From Azorinus chamasolen (lineage: Eukaryota; Mollusca; Bivalvia; Cardiida; Solecurtidae): a stretch of 64,000 nt of DNA. The notes under the pieces were generated by a model. The model was given only the letters and a program-made list of their open reading frames with translations, ran no database searches and was not told the DNA's origin. Numbering within the stretch: position 1 is the stretch's first letter; every line of letters starts with the position of its first letter. The stretch covers positions 11,861,034 to 11,925,033 of the forward strand of contig OY755247.1 of the NCBI GenBank assembly GCA_963576725.1, in the 5' to 3' direction. Shown piece by piece: positions 21,197 to 31,824 of the stretch. The translations under genes were made by a program, and so were the position numbers.

Positions 21197-22913
21197 TTAA
21201 AGACATTCCCTTGGCCGGCTTGGGTCTTTACAGCTAACCTGTGAAAAAGCATGCGGCACATGGTAAGAGCTATAGCGGTCTGCCTGCCAAGAACCACTGG
21301 AGCGTTCCATGTGAGGTCCGTCTCTTACATTTGATGATTTGGAAATGATTAGATTGTCACTAATGCAGTATATGTTTTTATTTTTTACTATGCTCCCTGA
21401 AACTATAAGAAGGAGCATATAGGCCCCGCTTTGTCCGTTCGGCCTGTGAATGTCTTCTAAAGTGCTCAACCTACATTCATGACACTTCACATACAAATAC
21501 ATGTATATCTCATTGAGATCAAGTGCAGGGTGCAGGGGTTAAATTATAACTTTCTGAGCATATTTCAACAAGGTGTATTTTTCTACATTTTACTTCAATG
21601 CATTTGCGTATAGATACTCAAACAAACAAACAAACAAACATGGCATGTATATATGAACACCAGCTCTACAAGACAAAATTGAATTCTCAGCTTTAATTAG
21701 GGCGCCTTTGAACATATTATAGCTCTCCTCCACTGCAGGTTAAATGGATTCTACTGCAGGCCAAATGTCCAGAGTTTTATCTCTGATATACATAAGCGCT
21801 CAGGGTTTTTTTAATGTATTTAATCCTTATAAAATATTCATCTGCTAAATTGCTTGTCTGCTTCAAATGTGAAAGTGCTTCATAGTTTGTAAAGATTTGT
21901 GAAAATGTTGTCTGTCAAATAGCTTGGATCCAGATAAGATGCCGGGTTACTTGACGTCTCATCTGGATCCAACCTGTTTGCATATGGCCCTTTGTTTGTT
22001 AGTGGTAGGCTTCTTAAGGGTTGAACTTCTATTGGGTTCTGACCAACAATGGTCTTTTGAGTGTGTTCCCCTTGACTAATTGTATGTCAGGGCCTCTCTA
22101 GACAGAATGAGACGGCTTGCCATATTTTGCACACTTGTATCATGCTTTTACTGTTACTTTCACGTCTTTAAAGACATTACCCAGGTCCATTCAATGATTC
22201 CCCCCCCCCCATTGTTCTCAATAGGCGTGAAAGTAACAGTAAAAGCATGATACAAGTGTGCAAAATATGGCAAGCCGTCTCATTCTGTCTAGAGAGGCCC
22301 TGACATACAATTAGTCAAGGGGAACACACTCAAAAGACCATTGTTGGTCAGAACCCAATAGAAGTTCAACCCTTAAGAAGCCTACCACTAACAAACAAAG
22401 GGCCATATGCAAACAGGTTGGATCCAGATGAGACGTCAAGTAACCCGGCATCTTATCTGGATCCAAGCTATTTCCAAAAGAGATGTCCCACAGAGTTATT
22501 ATCCTTGGACACAGCTGCCTTTTCTCCCAACAAGGTCTATCAGAATATGTAAATACTGCTCAGAAAGTTATAATTTAACCCCTGCACCCTGCACTTGATC
22601 TCAATGAGATATATTTGTATGTGGAGTGTCATGAATGTAGGTTGAGCACTTTAGAAGACATTCACAGGCCGAACGGACAAAGCGGGGCCTATATGCTCCT
22701 TCTTATAGTTTCAGGGAGCATAATAAAAATAAAAACATATACTGCATTAGTGACAATCTAATCATTTCCAAATCATCAAATGTAAGAGACGGGCCTCACA
22801 TGGAACGCTCCAGTGGTTCTTGACAGGCAGACTGCTATAGCTCTTACCATGTGCCGCATGCTTTTTCACAGGTTAGCTGTAAAGACCCAAGCCGGCCAAG
22901 GGAATGTCTTTAA
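21197..22913. repeat. Giant imperfect palindrome (about 1.7 kb)
   Basis: Left arm 21197-22164 and right arm 22226-22913 are inverted copies around a 61-bp spacer that includes a C10 run (22201-22210). Paired landmarks: AGACATTCCCTTGGCCGGCT (21201) with its complement ending 22910; GCATATGGCCCTTTGTTTG (21979) with the complement near 22390-22410. The right arm lacks about 300 bp present at 21610-21920. Both outer limits are TTAA (21197-21200, 22910-22913). An inner hairpin (GGATCCAGATAAGATGC / GTCTCATCTGGATCC) occurs in each arm. No coding region recognised. Confidence 0.9.
21622..21642. repeat. Microsatellite (CAAA)n
   Basis: About five units of AAAC, lying in the part of the palindrome missing from the right arm. 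Confidence 0.9.
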
Positions 22914-23152
22914 AGGCATTTCGAAAGGAATGTTGACCCATTAACCCCATGCTGTGTATTTTGGGACCCGACTGTCAGGTATCTGATACACAAATTGATA
23001 AGGCGGGCTACCATCACAGAGGATCAATGTATAATTGCATAACTTTATCTCTTATGGCTATGGACCCTGACTGGACACTGCAGGAGCCCAGCTGGATACT
23101 GTGTATATAGGGGGGGGGGTCACTTATATAAGGAGCTTTGAAATGCCTTTAA
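22910..23152. mobile_element. TTAA-bounded small element next to the palindrome
   Basis: TTAAAGGCATTTCGAAAG at the left is inverted at the right as CTTTGAAATGCCTTTAA, giving TTAA at both limits. It shares TTAA 22910-22913 with the giant palindrome. Contains a G10 run (23110-23119). Different from subfamilies A-C. Confidence 0.6.
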
Positions 23153-23195
23153 GTTGTTTTACAAAACGTTTGCGCTTACTAATCAATGTCAAGTC

Positions 23196-23385
23196 TTAAC
23201 CCATTACCGCATAGGCTATTTTAGATATAACCTCTTTGAATAAGTCTACCGAAAAGGAGCATTAACTAGAGAAAAGGAACATCTTAGGATTTTGTAGTTT
23301 GAAACCATTGTGATAAATAGAGCATTTGCTCCTATAGGAGCAACTGCTCTATTTATCACAATGCTTTCATAAAGTGACTTTTTGT
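23196..23385 (-). mobile_element. TTAA MITE, subfamily B (reverse), right end lost
   Basis: TTAACCCATTACCGCATAGG at the left, apex CTCCTATAGGAG near 23334, partner arm ending ACAATGCTTTCA; the remainder is replaced. Confidence 0.82.
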
Positions 23386-23439
23386 TCAACTGGTTGTCAC
23401 AGTTTTTTCATTGTCTTATATCTCACTAACCGCTAGATC

Positions 23440-23622
23440 TATAGCTATTGGCATGGAATTGCATATACAAATTAAACACAATCCATACTTTCATTACGCA
23501 CCCAGCACATGCTGACCACAAGCCCAAGGTCAAGTTCAAATGACTTTGGAATTTTACGTGCAGCTAGGCAAGCACCACCACGGGGGCATCGCTGTGTCTT
23601 ACAGACACAATTTTCTAGTTTT
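23440..23622 (-). repeat. Family F repeat, copy 1
   Basis: Contains TTGGAATTTTACGTGCAGCT, GGCAAGCACCACCACGGGGG and TGTGTCTTACAGACACAATT; the same blocks appear in the opposite orientation at 54761-55090. Interspersed family of unknown type. Confidence 0.65.
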
Positions 23623-24400
23623 TTTATTATTATTATTAAAAACAATAAGAATAAAAAAGAATAAGAATGATAGCAACAATTATGAATATAATAAAAATAA
23701 TCATACAATAATAAAAATAAATATAATAATAACGATAATAATAACACTTTTGCTGCTGATGATAATAAGAATAATACGTTCACCAATTCTATTTACATGT
23801 TGTGGTCTAAGGGAAACAACTCTTTAAAGATTTCCTTTTAGTAAAGTACTGATGCTCTCCCTTTGACCATAAGATATCAATTGATGAAATATATCTGAAT
23901 TATATAATAATGATAAACTATTTTTGTTATTAATTAAACTATTTCGGGCTAACTGGTAGGTCAATACAATGCAATTAGGCCCCGTAGTGAGCTGTACTAT
24001 TTCTTATAGTATACCACATCTCTTGCATCACAAATGTATTTTGGCAGTTCAGTGTGTTGCTCCTTGATTACCTCCCTTTAATAAGTATTGCATTTTTTCA
24101 GGCGTTTTATTCTGCAAATCACTTGTTGCGTTTACTTAAATCGTTTCTTGTATCAAATTTAATCAAGTTGAATAATAATTATTATTTTACTCAGATAAAT
24201 AGAAAAATGCAAAACGTTTATCTATTTTGCTTTTAAATTTATTAAATAATATATACATTTCAATGAAAGTTGTGTAAGTTTTTCTCCTGCGTAAACTACC
24301 ATTAACTGCTGGGCACAGCGGGCCAATATAGACCGTCACTTTCGTAAAAGGTGCATTTAAATAAATAAGGAATGAGCGTACCTGGATAAGATATACTATT
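23623..24400. repeat. AT/AAT-rich tract plus duplicon unit 2 (partial)
   Basis: 23623-23780 is a degenerate ATA/AAT simple repeat. From 23780 the duplicon markers follow (CCAATTCTATTTACATG, TAAGGGAAACAACTC, TGCTCCTTGATTACCTCCCT). Confidence 0.8.
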
Positions 24401-24700
24401 AATAATAATACCAAATAGTAATAAATAATATAATAACAATAAAACTAATAGTAATAATTATGATAATAATAGTTGATAATGATAATAATAAAAACAAATG
24501 TAGTAATAATAATGATAATAATAAACAATTATAATAATAAAATAAAAATAATACTTTCACCAATTCTATTTACATGTGATCTAAGGGAAACAACTCTTTG
24601 CGAACTTTTCTTTTAGTAAAGTACTAAATGCTCTCCCTTTGACCATTACATATCAATTTATGAACTACATGTATATCTGAATCATGATTATGATAATAAT
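24401..24700. repeat. AAT-rich tract plus short duplicon fragment
   Basis: (AATA)-type simple sequence at 24401-24560, then a fragment CCAATTCTATTTACATGTGA to about 24690, cut before the unit repeats again. Confidence 0.75.
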
Positions 24701-25740
24701 AATACTTTCACCAATTCTATATTTACATGTTGTGGTCTAAGGGAAACAACTCTTTAAAGCTTTCCTTTTAGTAAAGTACTGGTGCTCTCCCTTTGACCAT
24801 TACATATCAATTTATGTTCCTTTCAGCAAAGAACTGATTCTCTCCCTTTGACCATGATACATATCAATTGATGAAATGCATCTGAATTATATAATAATGA
24901 TAAACTATAACTATTATCAATAAAACTATTTCGGGCTAACTAGTAGGTCACTACAATGCAATTAGGCCCGTAGTGAGTGTTATTTTTATAGTAAACCGCA
25001 TCTCTTGGATCACAAAGTGTATTTTGACAGTTCAGTGTTGCTCCTTGATTACCTCCCTTTAATAAGTATTGCATTTTTTGGAGGTGTTTTTTCTGCAGAT
25101 CACTCGTTGCACTTACTAAAATTACTAAAAACGTTTCTTGTATCAAATCTAATCAAGTTGAATAATAATGATTATTTTTCTCAGATAAAAAATTAAAATG
25201 CAAAACATTAATCTATTTTGCTTTTAAATTTATTAAATAATATAATTATACATTTCAATGAAAGTTATGTTTCTCTGTACCTGTGGATACTGCCAGTAAC
25301 TACTGGGCACAGCTGGCCAATATGGACCGTCACTTTCGTAAAAGGTGCATTTATATAAGTAAAGAATGAACGTATTATCCTCTCAATTTGACCTGAGACT
25401 CGATTAAATTTCGGCGTGTTTATCGGGATTGTTCGTTATACTCTGTGACAAAACATAGCAAATTAAAAGCCGGTAATAATCATGTTCCACGAGGATTGTA
25501 CAGTAAAACCCCTCTAATGCGACCACTTATTGAATAAACATGACTGTCTTACAAGCAGATGGTTGCTTAATGCAGGAATATATTATGCAGAAAAGCTCGA
25601 TCCTACAGGAGCTTTCTGCATAACTTTCGTCCTGTATTAAGCTACCACCTGCTTTTGCCACAGTGAATTATGTCCTTTTTTGCTGGTCGTATTATTCGAA
25701 GATTACCGACGATAATACACGGAATTATGCATGAGTCTCA
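24700..25740. repeat. Duplicon unit 3, near full length with nested D'
   Basis: Carries all unit-1 markers, including CCGGTAATAATCATGTTCCA (25480), a truncated D' copy (25499-25692, apex GATCCTACAGGAGC near 25613) and ATTCGAAGATTACCGACG. An extra internal TTCCTTTCAGCAAAGAACTG segment doubles its first part. Confidence 0.85.
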
Positions 25741-26640
25741 GGTCAAATTTGTAGGATAATACCTGGATAAGATATACTAGATCTATTAATAATGATAATA
25801 AATAGTAATAAATAAAATAATAACAGTAAACATAATAGTAATAATTATGACAATAATAGTTAGTAATGATAATGATAAAACAAATGTAGTAATAATAATG
25901 ATAATAATAAAGATAATAATAATAATGCTGGTGGTGATAATAATGATGATGATAATTAATACTTTCACCAATTTCATTTACATGTTGTGGTCTAAGGGAA
26001 ACAACTCTTTAAAGCTTTCCTTTATTATAGTACCGGTGCTCTCCCTTTGACCATTACATATCAATTTATGATCCTTTCAGTAAAGTACTGATTCTCTCCC
26101 TTTGACCATGGTACATATCAATTTATGAAATATATATGCTAATTATATATAATAATGATAAGCTATTACTATTATTAATTAAACTATTTCGGGCTGACTG
26201 GTAGGTCAATACAATGCAATAAGGCCCGTAGTGAGCTGTACTATTTCTTATAGTAAACCGCATCTCTTGCATCACAAAGTGTATTTTGGTAGTTCAGTGT
26301 TGCTCCTTGATAACCTCCCTTTAATAAGTATTACACTTTTTTCAGTTGTTTTATTCTGCAAATCACTTGCTGCGTTTTACTAAAATTACTAAAAACGTTT
26401 TTTATGTCAAATTTGATCAAACTGAATAATAATTATTATTTAAATCAGATAAAATCGAAAAATGCAAAACAATAATCTATTTTGCTTTTAAATTTATTAA
26501 ATAATATATACATTTCAATGAAAGGGTTGTATGTTACTCTGTATCTGTGGAAACTACCAGTAACTACCGGGCACAGCGGGCCAATATGGACCGACACTTT
26601 CGTAAAAGAATGAACGTACCTGGATCAGATATACTATTAA
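25741..26640. repeat. AAT-rich tract plus duplicon unit 4 (partial)
   Basis: Simple AAT/ATG sequence at 25780-25960, then a duplicon to AAAGAATGAACGTACCTGG near 26620. Lacks the D' segment. Confidence 0.8.
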
Positions 26641-26848
26641 TAATAATAGCAAATTGTAATAAATAAAATAATAACAATAAAACTAATAGTAATAATTATG
26701 ATAATAATAGTTAATAATGATTATAATAAAAACAAATGTAGTAATAATAATGATAATAATAAACATTTATAATAATGATAATGGTTGTGATGATAATAAT
26801 AACGATAATAATAATAATAATGCTGATGATGATAATAATACTTTCACC
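26641..26848. repeat. AAT-rich simple sequence
   Basis: Degenerate AATA/ATGATA repeat leading into the next duplicon copy, which is split by the hAT-like element. Confidence 0.8.
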
Positions 26849-26856
26849 AATTCTAT

Positions 26857-27449
26857 CAAACTCCTCACAGTGATCTCCCTTGTCACTACGTGAGGTCATC
26901 ACTGCCACCACAAGTTTTTTTTTAGCTAGATTTTAGCTAAAAATTGTTTTTGCATATTTTATTTTTTTGAATGTTGATTTCAATAGTTTTCGATTTTGTT
27001 TCATATTCCAGCACCGGTAAAGCCAGCAAAGTAGAACAATAATCAGCTTTCCTAAAAAAAAGAATTTTGGTAACCTATTACACGTAATTCTCTATATCGT
27101 GGTGACGTCACGATAATGACGGCGCCTTAACAACGTTGAAAACAATAGCTTAGTTACGCATCACTGGTAAACAGCCTTATGCATTTCGGTCAGTTTGGGG
27201 TACCGAGGAAATGGATCTAGATCAGTTTACCAAATTCCTGAACAGCTTAAATGTTTTTAATATTTTCATGCGGGACAGTGTGTAGATCTAATAATAAATT
27301 TACCGGTTGGCTGCGGTAAGAGTTTGCAGCCGAAATAGCGTCTGCCATAGTTTGATCACATGATGTACACCATGGTCACGTGGATGTTGTGGTGGCAGGG
27401 ATCTATCTTCAGCGTAGCGATTAGGGGAGATAACTGCGTTGGAGGTAGC
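26857..27449. mobile_element. hAT-like non-autonomous element, 593 bp, 8-bp TSD
   Basis: Flanked by AATTCTAT on both sides (26849-26856 and 27450-27457); uninterrupted duplicon copies have it once. Imperfect inverted ends share ATCTCCC and CTACG blocks, and an exact 12-bp subterminal inversion CTGCCACCACAA / TTGTGGTGGCAG lies at 26901 and 27389. An 8-bp duplication fits hAT transposition (family knowledge). No transposase ORF. Confidence 0.7.
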
Positions 27450-27910
27450 AATTCTATATGTACATGTTGTGGTCTAAGGGAAACAACTCTTTGAAGCTTT
27501 CCTTTTATAACAGTACCGGTGCTCTCCCTTTGACCATTATTATCACTTTATGTTCCTTTTAGTAAAGTACTGATGCTCTCCCTTTGACCATAATACATAT
27601 CAATTTATGAAATATGTCTGAATTATATATAATAATGAAAAACTATAACTATTATTAATAAAACTATTTCAGGCTAACTGGTAGGTCACTACAATGCAAT
27701 TAGGCCCGTAATGAGCTGTACTATTTCTTATAGTAAACTGCATCTCTTGGATCACAAATGTATTTTGACAGTTCAGTGTTGCTCCTTGATTACCTCCCTT
27801 TTATAAGTATTACACTTTTTTCAGGTGTTTTATTCAGCAAATCAATTGTTGCGTTTACTAAAATTACTAAAAGCTATTTTTGTTTCAATTTAATCACGCT
27901 GAATGTAAAG
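27450..27910. repeat. Duplicon unit 5 (continuation after the hAT-like insertion)
   Basis: AATTCTATATGTACATGTTG through TGCTCCTTGATTACCTCCCT to TTCAATTTAATCACGCTGAA. The 3' part is lost before the LINE. Confidence 0.8.
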
Positions 27911-27982
27911 GTCGACGAAACGACTTTGAGTTTACTATATAAATTATGGTCGATGAACGGGAAGGTCAACAAAACGACCATC

Positions 27983-29293
27983 ACCCATTTTCACACATTC
28001 TCTACTGTTTAAAACTTACAATATGCTTAAAAATGATTTAGATAACGGGTCAAATTATAAAAAAGCAAATTGGGTCTACCACATAAAATGCATTCTAGAA
28101 GAATGTGGTCTGTTTTTTATTTGGCAGAATCAGTTTGACATGCATATAAACTATAACTTGGTGAAACAACGAATAGTAGATATTTATCATCAGACTTGGT
28201 ATACTGAAATTAATAATTCAAGACGCCTAGAAACTTATGCACTGTTTAAACATTCCTTTGATTTTGAAAAGTATCTTGATTTTGTGAAAGAACCTAGGTA
28301 TCGTATAGCTTTAACTAGATTCAGGACGTCATCTCATGATCTTGCTATAGAGAAAGGAAGATATGTGAATGTACCTAGAGAAGATAGAACATGCAATAAC
28401 TGCAATTCAAATTTGGTGGAAAATGAATTTCACTTCCTGATGACATCTACAAAACATTCGGAAAAAAGATCTAAATATATAAAAAGGTATTAGGCCTACT
28501 ATACATGGCCGACATTACAGAAATTTGCCTATCTATTGAAAGAAACCTCTAAACTAAAAATAATAAATTTATCAAAATATATATATTACGCAAATTTACA
28601 GAGGCTGTGATTTGAGTGCAATAGAGAACCACTATCTCAAAACAGTTTGGGCAGAGATAGTTAGGTACCATTGTTTATACAGAACCAAACTGCTTGGAGA
28701 AAATGGACACAGTCTTAAATTCTGGCCATTTAGAGTAAAACTGTTTTGAACTGTACTTATTATGCATGTTAAATGTACTTACTTAATGGATAGTGTAATC
28801 CAATCAAAACAGCAGCAGCAAACGCCATCATCCCAATCACAATAATCCGTGGGAATTCCTACATAACTTACTTTATTTGAGTACACACTCGCTAATTCTG
28901 ATCAATGGGTAACACGTGATTTTCCACACCTGATCGGGATAAACGTGCAAGACGGGCTGTTTTGATTGGCTACATTCATTCATGGATAAACTTACATAGT
29001 TTCATAGTTTATTCAAATTCGCTAACGTGAAATAATGCTGACCCAAATGTCTGGTACTTCCTATGTTTCATTAGCAATTATCCGACCTTTGAATACAGAC
29101 TAGCGAAGAAGTTTAATTGAGAATTAATAAATTAACCATATTTCAAATAAATTCTCTAACCCGCAGTAATTTACCATTCATGTTACCGTAGCTCTTCTGT
29201 TAATTCATGTTTTTGCTTGTGTATGTTTATGTAATCTTGCTCTAAACATACAAATGTATGTTTTACGCATTAAAGAATTGAATTGAATTGAAT
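27983..29293 (+). mobile_element. 5'-truncated non-LTR retrotransposon (LINE)
   Basis: The body holds the 3' end of a reverse-transcriptase ORF followed by about 680 bp of 3'UTR and a short tandem tail (GAATT)n near 29275-29293. Imperfect direct repeats flank it: TATAAATTATGGTCGATGAA (about 27939) and TATAAATTAAGGTCGACGAA (about 29294). They could be an old long target-site duplication. Confidence 0.7.
28023..28610 (+). pseudogene. LINE ORF2 C-terminal region with one in-frame stop
   Basis: 156 codons are open from 28023, then a TAG at 28491-28493 interrupts a frame that continues to a TGA at 28608-28610 (WPTLQKFAYLLKE...). Recognisable features are the RYRIALTRFRTSSHDLAIE block, GRYVNVPREDR, and a zinc-knuckle-like CNNCNSNLVENEFHFL, typical of the end of LINE reverse transcriptases. 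RT catalytic motifs are absent, so it is a dead 5'-truncated copy. The clade is not assigned. Confidence 0.8.
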
Positions 29294-29389
29294 ATAAATT
29301 AAGGTCGACGAACGGCAAGGTCGACGAAATGACCAATTCGTGCATGTATAATGAGAGTTACGTACCTTTGAATTGAGAAAAAAAATGAG

Positions 29390-29707
29390 TGAGCGAGTGA
29401 GTGAGTTGGGGGTTACGTCCGACCAACAGTATTTCAGTTATTTGCAGACGGCACCCGCATGAGACAAGTTATAGTGCTGCCTCACTGGAATACTCCTGCC
29501 GCAGGTACATGGCAAGGGCATCCCTACCAGTCACATTATCCTGACAGCGGGCCGACCAGTCCTAGAACTACACCTTTATTGTCGAGCGTAGACAAGGGAG
29601 CTACTAGTACCAACGTTTAACAAATTTTGGTCTGTCGCGGTCGGGGATCGAACCCACGACCTTCCGTACCGCAGGCGGACGCTCTACCACTGAGCCACGC
29701 GGCCGGT
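29390..29707 (-). mobile_element. tRNA-derived SINE, near full length
   Basis: The head (minus strand, 29636-29704) is tRNA-like: A-box TGGCTCAGTGG, B-box GGTTCGATCCC, and CCGCG helices. The body runs to about 29409 (GGTCGGACGTAACCCCC), and the tail is a (GTGA)n tract at 29390-29408. It fits tRNA-headed SINEs known from molluscs; I do not assign a named family. Confidence 0.8.
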
Positions 29708-31429
29708 CAAAAAACAAGAGGGCCAGAATGGCCCTGAAGCGCTCACCAGACAATCAGAGGAGCAGATTTTCAAAGTTTTTACCATATATGTTTCTATAGA
29801 AAACTAGCCTGCCCTGGGGCGGGGCTAATTTTGACCCATGAGGCACAATTTATATAACTTTTATAGAGGACCTGAACATGATGCTATGTGCCAAATATGA
29901 AAGCTGAGAACCTTCCAGTTTAAGATGAGAAGATTTTCAAAGTTTTCACTATATGTTTCTATTGAAAACTGGCTACCCCTGGGGCGGGTCAATTTTCACC
30001 CAAGGGCCATAATTTCTAAATTTTTTGTAGAAGACCTGAACATGATGCTATGTGCAAAATATGAAAGCTGAGAACCTTCCAGTTTCAGAGAAGAAGATAT
30101 TCAAAGATTTCACTATTTGTTTCTATTGAAAACTGCCCACCCCTGTGGCGGGGCCAATTTTGACCCTGGGGCGGGGCCAATTTTGACCCTGGGGCCATGT
30201 TTTATACATATTTTGTAGAGGACCTGGACATGATGCTATGTGCCAAATATGAAAGCTGAAAACCTTCAAGTTTCAGAGGAAAAGGTTTTCAAAGTTTTCC
30301 CTACATGCATTTATTTCTATTGAAAACTGCCCACCCCTGGGGTGGGGCCAATTTTGACCCAGGGCCATAATTTATATGACTTTTGTAGAGGACCTGAACA
30401 TGATGCTATGTGTCAAATATGAAAGCTGAGAGCCTTCCAGTTTCAGAGAAGAAGATTTTCAAAGTTTTCACTATTCGTTTCTATTGAAAACTGCCCACCC
30501 CTGGGGCGGGGCCAATTTTGACCCAAGGGCCATAATTTATATAACTTTTGTAGAGGATCTGAACATGATGCTCTGTGCGAAATATGAAAGCTGAGAGACT
30601 TCAAGTTTCAGAGAAGAAGATTTTCAAAGATTTCACTATTTGTTTCTATTCAAAACTGCCCAACACCCGGGGTGGGCCAATTTTGACCCCAGGGCCATAA
30701 TTTATATGACTTTTGTAGAGGACCTGAACATGATGCTATGTGCCAAATATGAAAGCTGAGAACCTTCTGGTTTCAGAGGAGAAGATTTTCAAAGTTTTAC
30801 TATTTGTTTCTATTGAAAACAAGGCACCCCTGGGACGGGGCCAATTTTGACCCCAGGGCCATAATTTATATAATATTTGTAGAGGACCTGAACATGATGC
30901 TCTGTGCCAAATATGAAAGCTGAGAGACTTGCAGTTTCAGAATAGAAGATTTTCAAAGATTTCCCTATTTGTTTCTATTTAAAACTGCCCACCCCTGGGG
31001 CGGGGCTAATTTTGACCCCAGGGCCATAATTTATTTAACTTTTGTAGAGCACCTGAACATGATGCTCTGTGCGAAATATGAAAGCTGAGAGCCATCCAGT
31101 TTCAGAGGAGAAGATTTTCAAAGATTTCACTATTTGTTTCTATTGAAAACTGCCCACCCTGGGGCGGGGCCAATTTTGACCCCAGGGCCATAATTTATAT
31201 AACTTTTGTAGAGGATCTGAACACGATGCTATGTACCAAATATGAAAGCTGAGAACCTTCTGGCTTAAGAGGAGAAGATTTTCAAAGTTTTACTATATGT
31301 TTCTAATGACAAGAGGGCCATGATGGCCCTGAAATCGCTCACCAGAGGGAAAGATTTTTAAAGTTTCAACTACATGTATGTTTCTAAACAAAACTGGACA
31401 CCTGTTTTGTGGGGTGTTATTTGACCCTT

Positions 31430-31820
31430 TCTCTGTATAATTATAATGGCAAGCTTTCTGGGATGATTTGCTTTATTATAAATATTTTCTAAGTCCAATA
31501 CCGAACGTTTACCGAACGTTAACTTGGAAAGCATATAACGCACAAAAAATATGTGGAAAAGTTTCATTTTCCATTACATATTACTACGCATAACCTAACA
31601 ACTCCTTGATATATTGCGTATTTAGAAACGAACGACAACTCTTGTAGAGCACGTTTCGTAACAAAACCAGTTCACACCTGAACGTTTCGAACCCCTTCAG
31701 AATTAGAGTACTGATGATTGTTTCAAAGCAGAAATTGTATAAAAATCGTGATTTCAACAATTTATACAAACGGAATTGTTATGGAAATGGAAAATTAAAA
31801 CTTGTTAACAATAACTGGTG
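31430..31820. other. Unassigned insert within the pearl-like region
   Basis: Contains several CGAACGTT motifs (31504, 31514) and CGAACG (31627), but no gene or repeat family I recognise. Confidence 0.3.
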
Positions 31821-31824
31821 ATAA

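Noticed and set aside
23540..23827. Open frames rich in Ile/Asn/Lys
   Set aside because: Product of the AAT-type simple repeat; the same applies to frames at 25786-26050 and 26711-26911.
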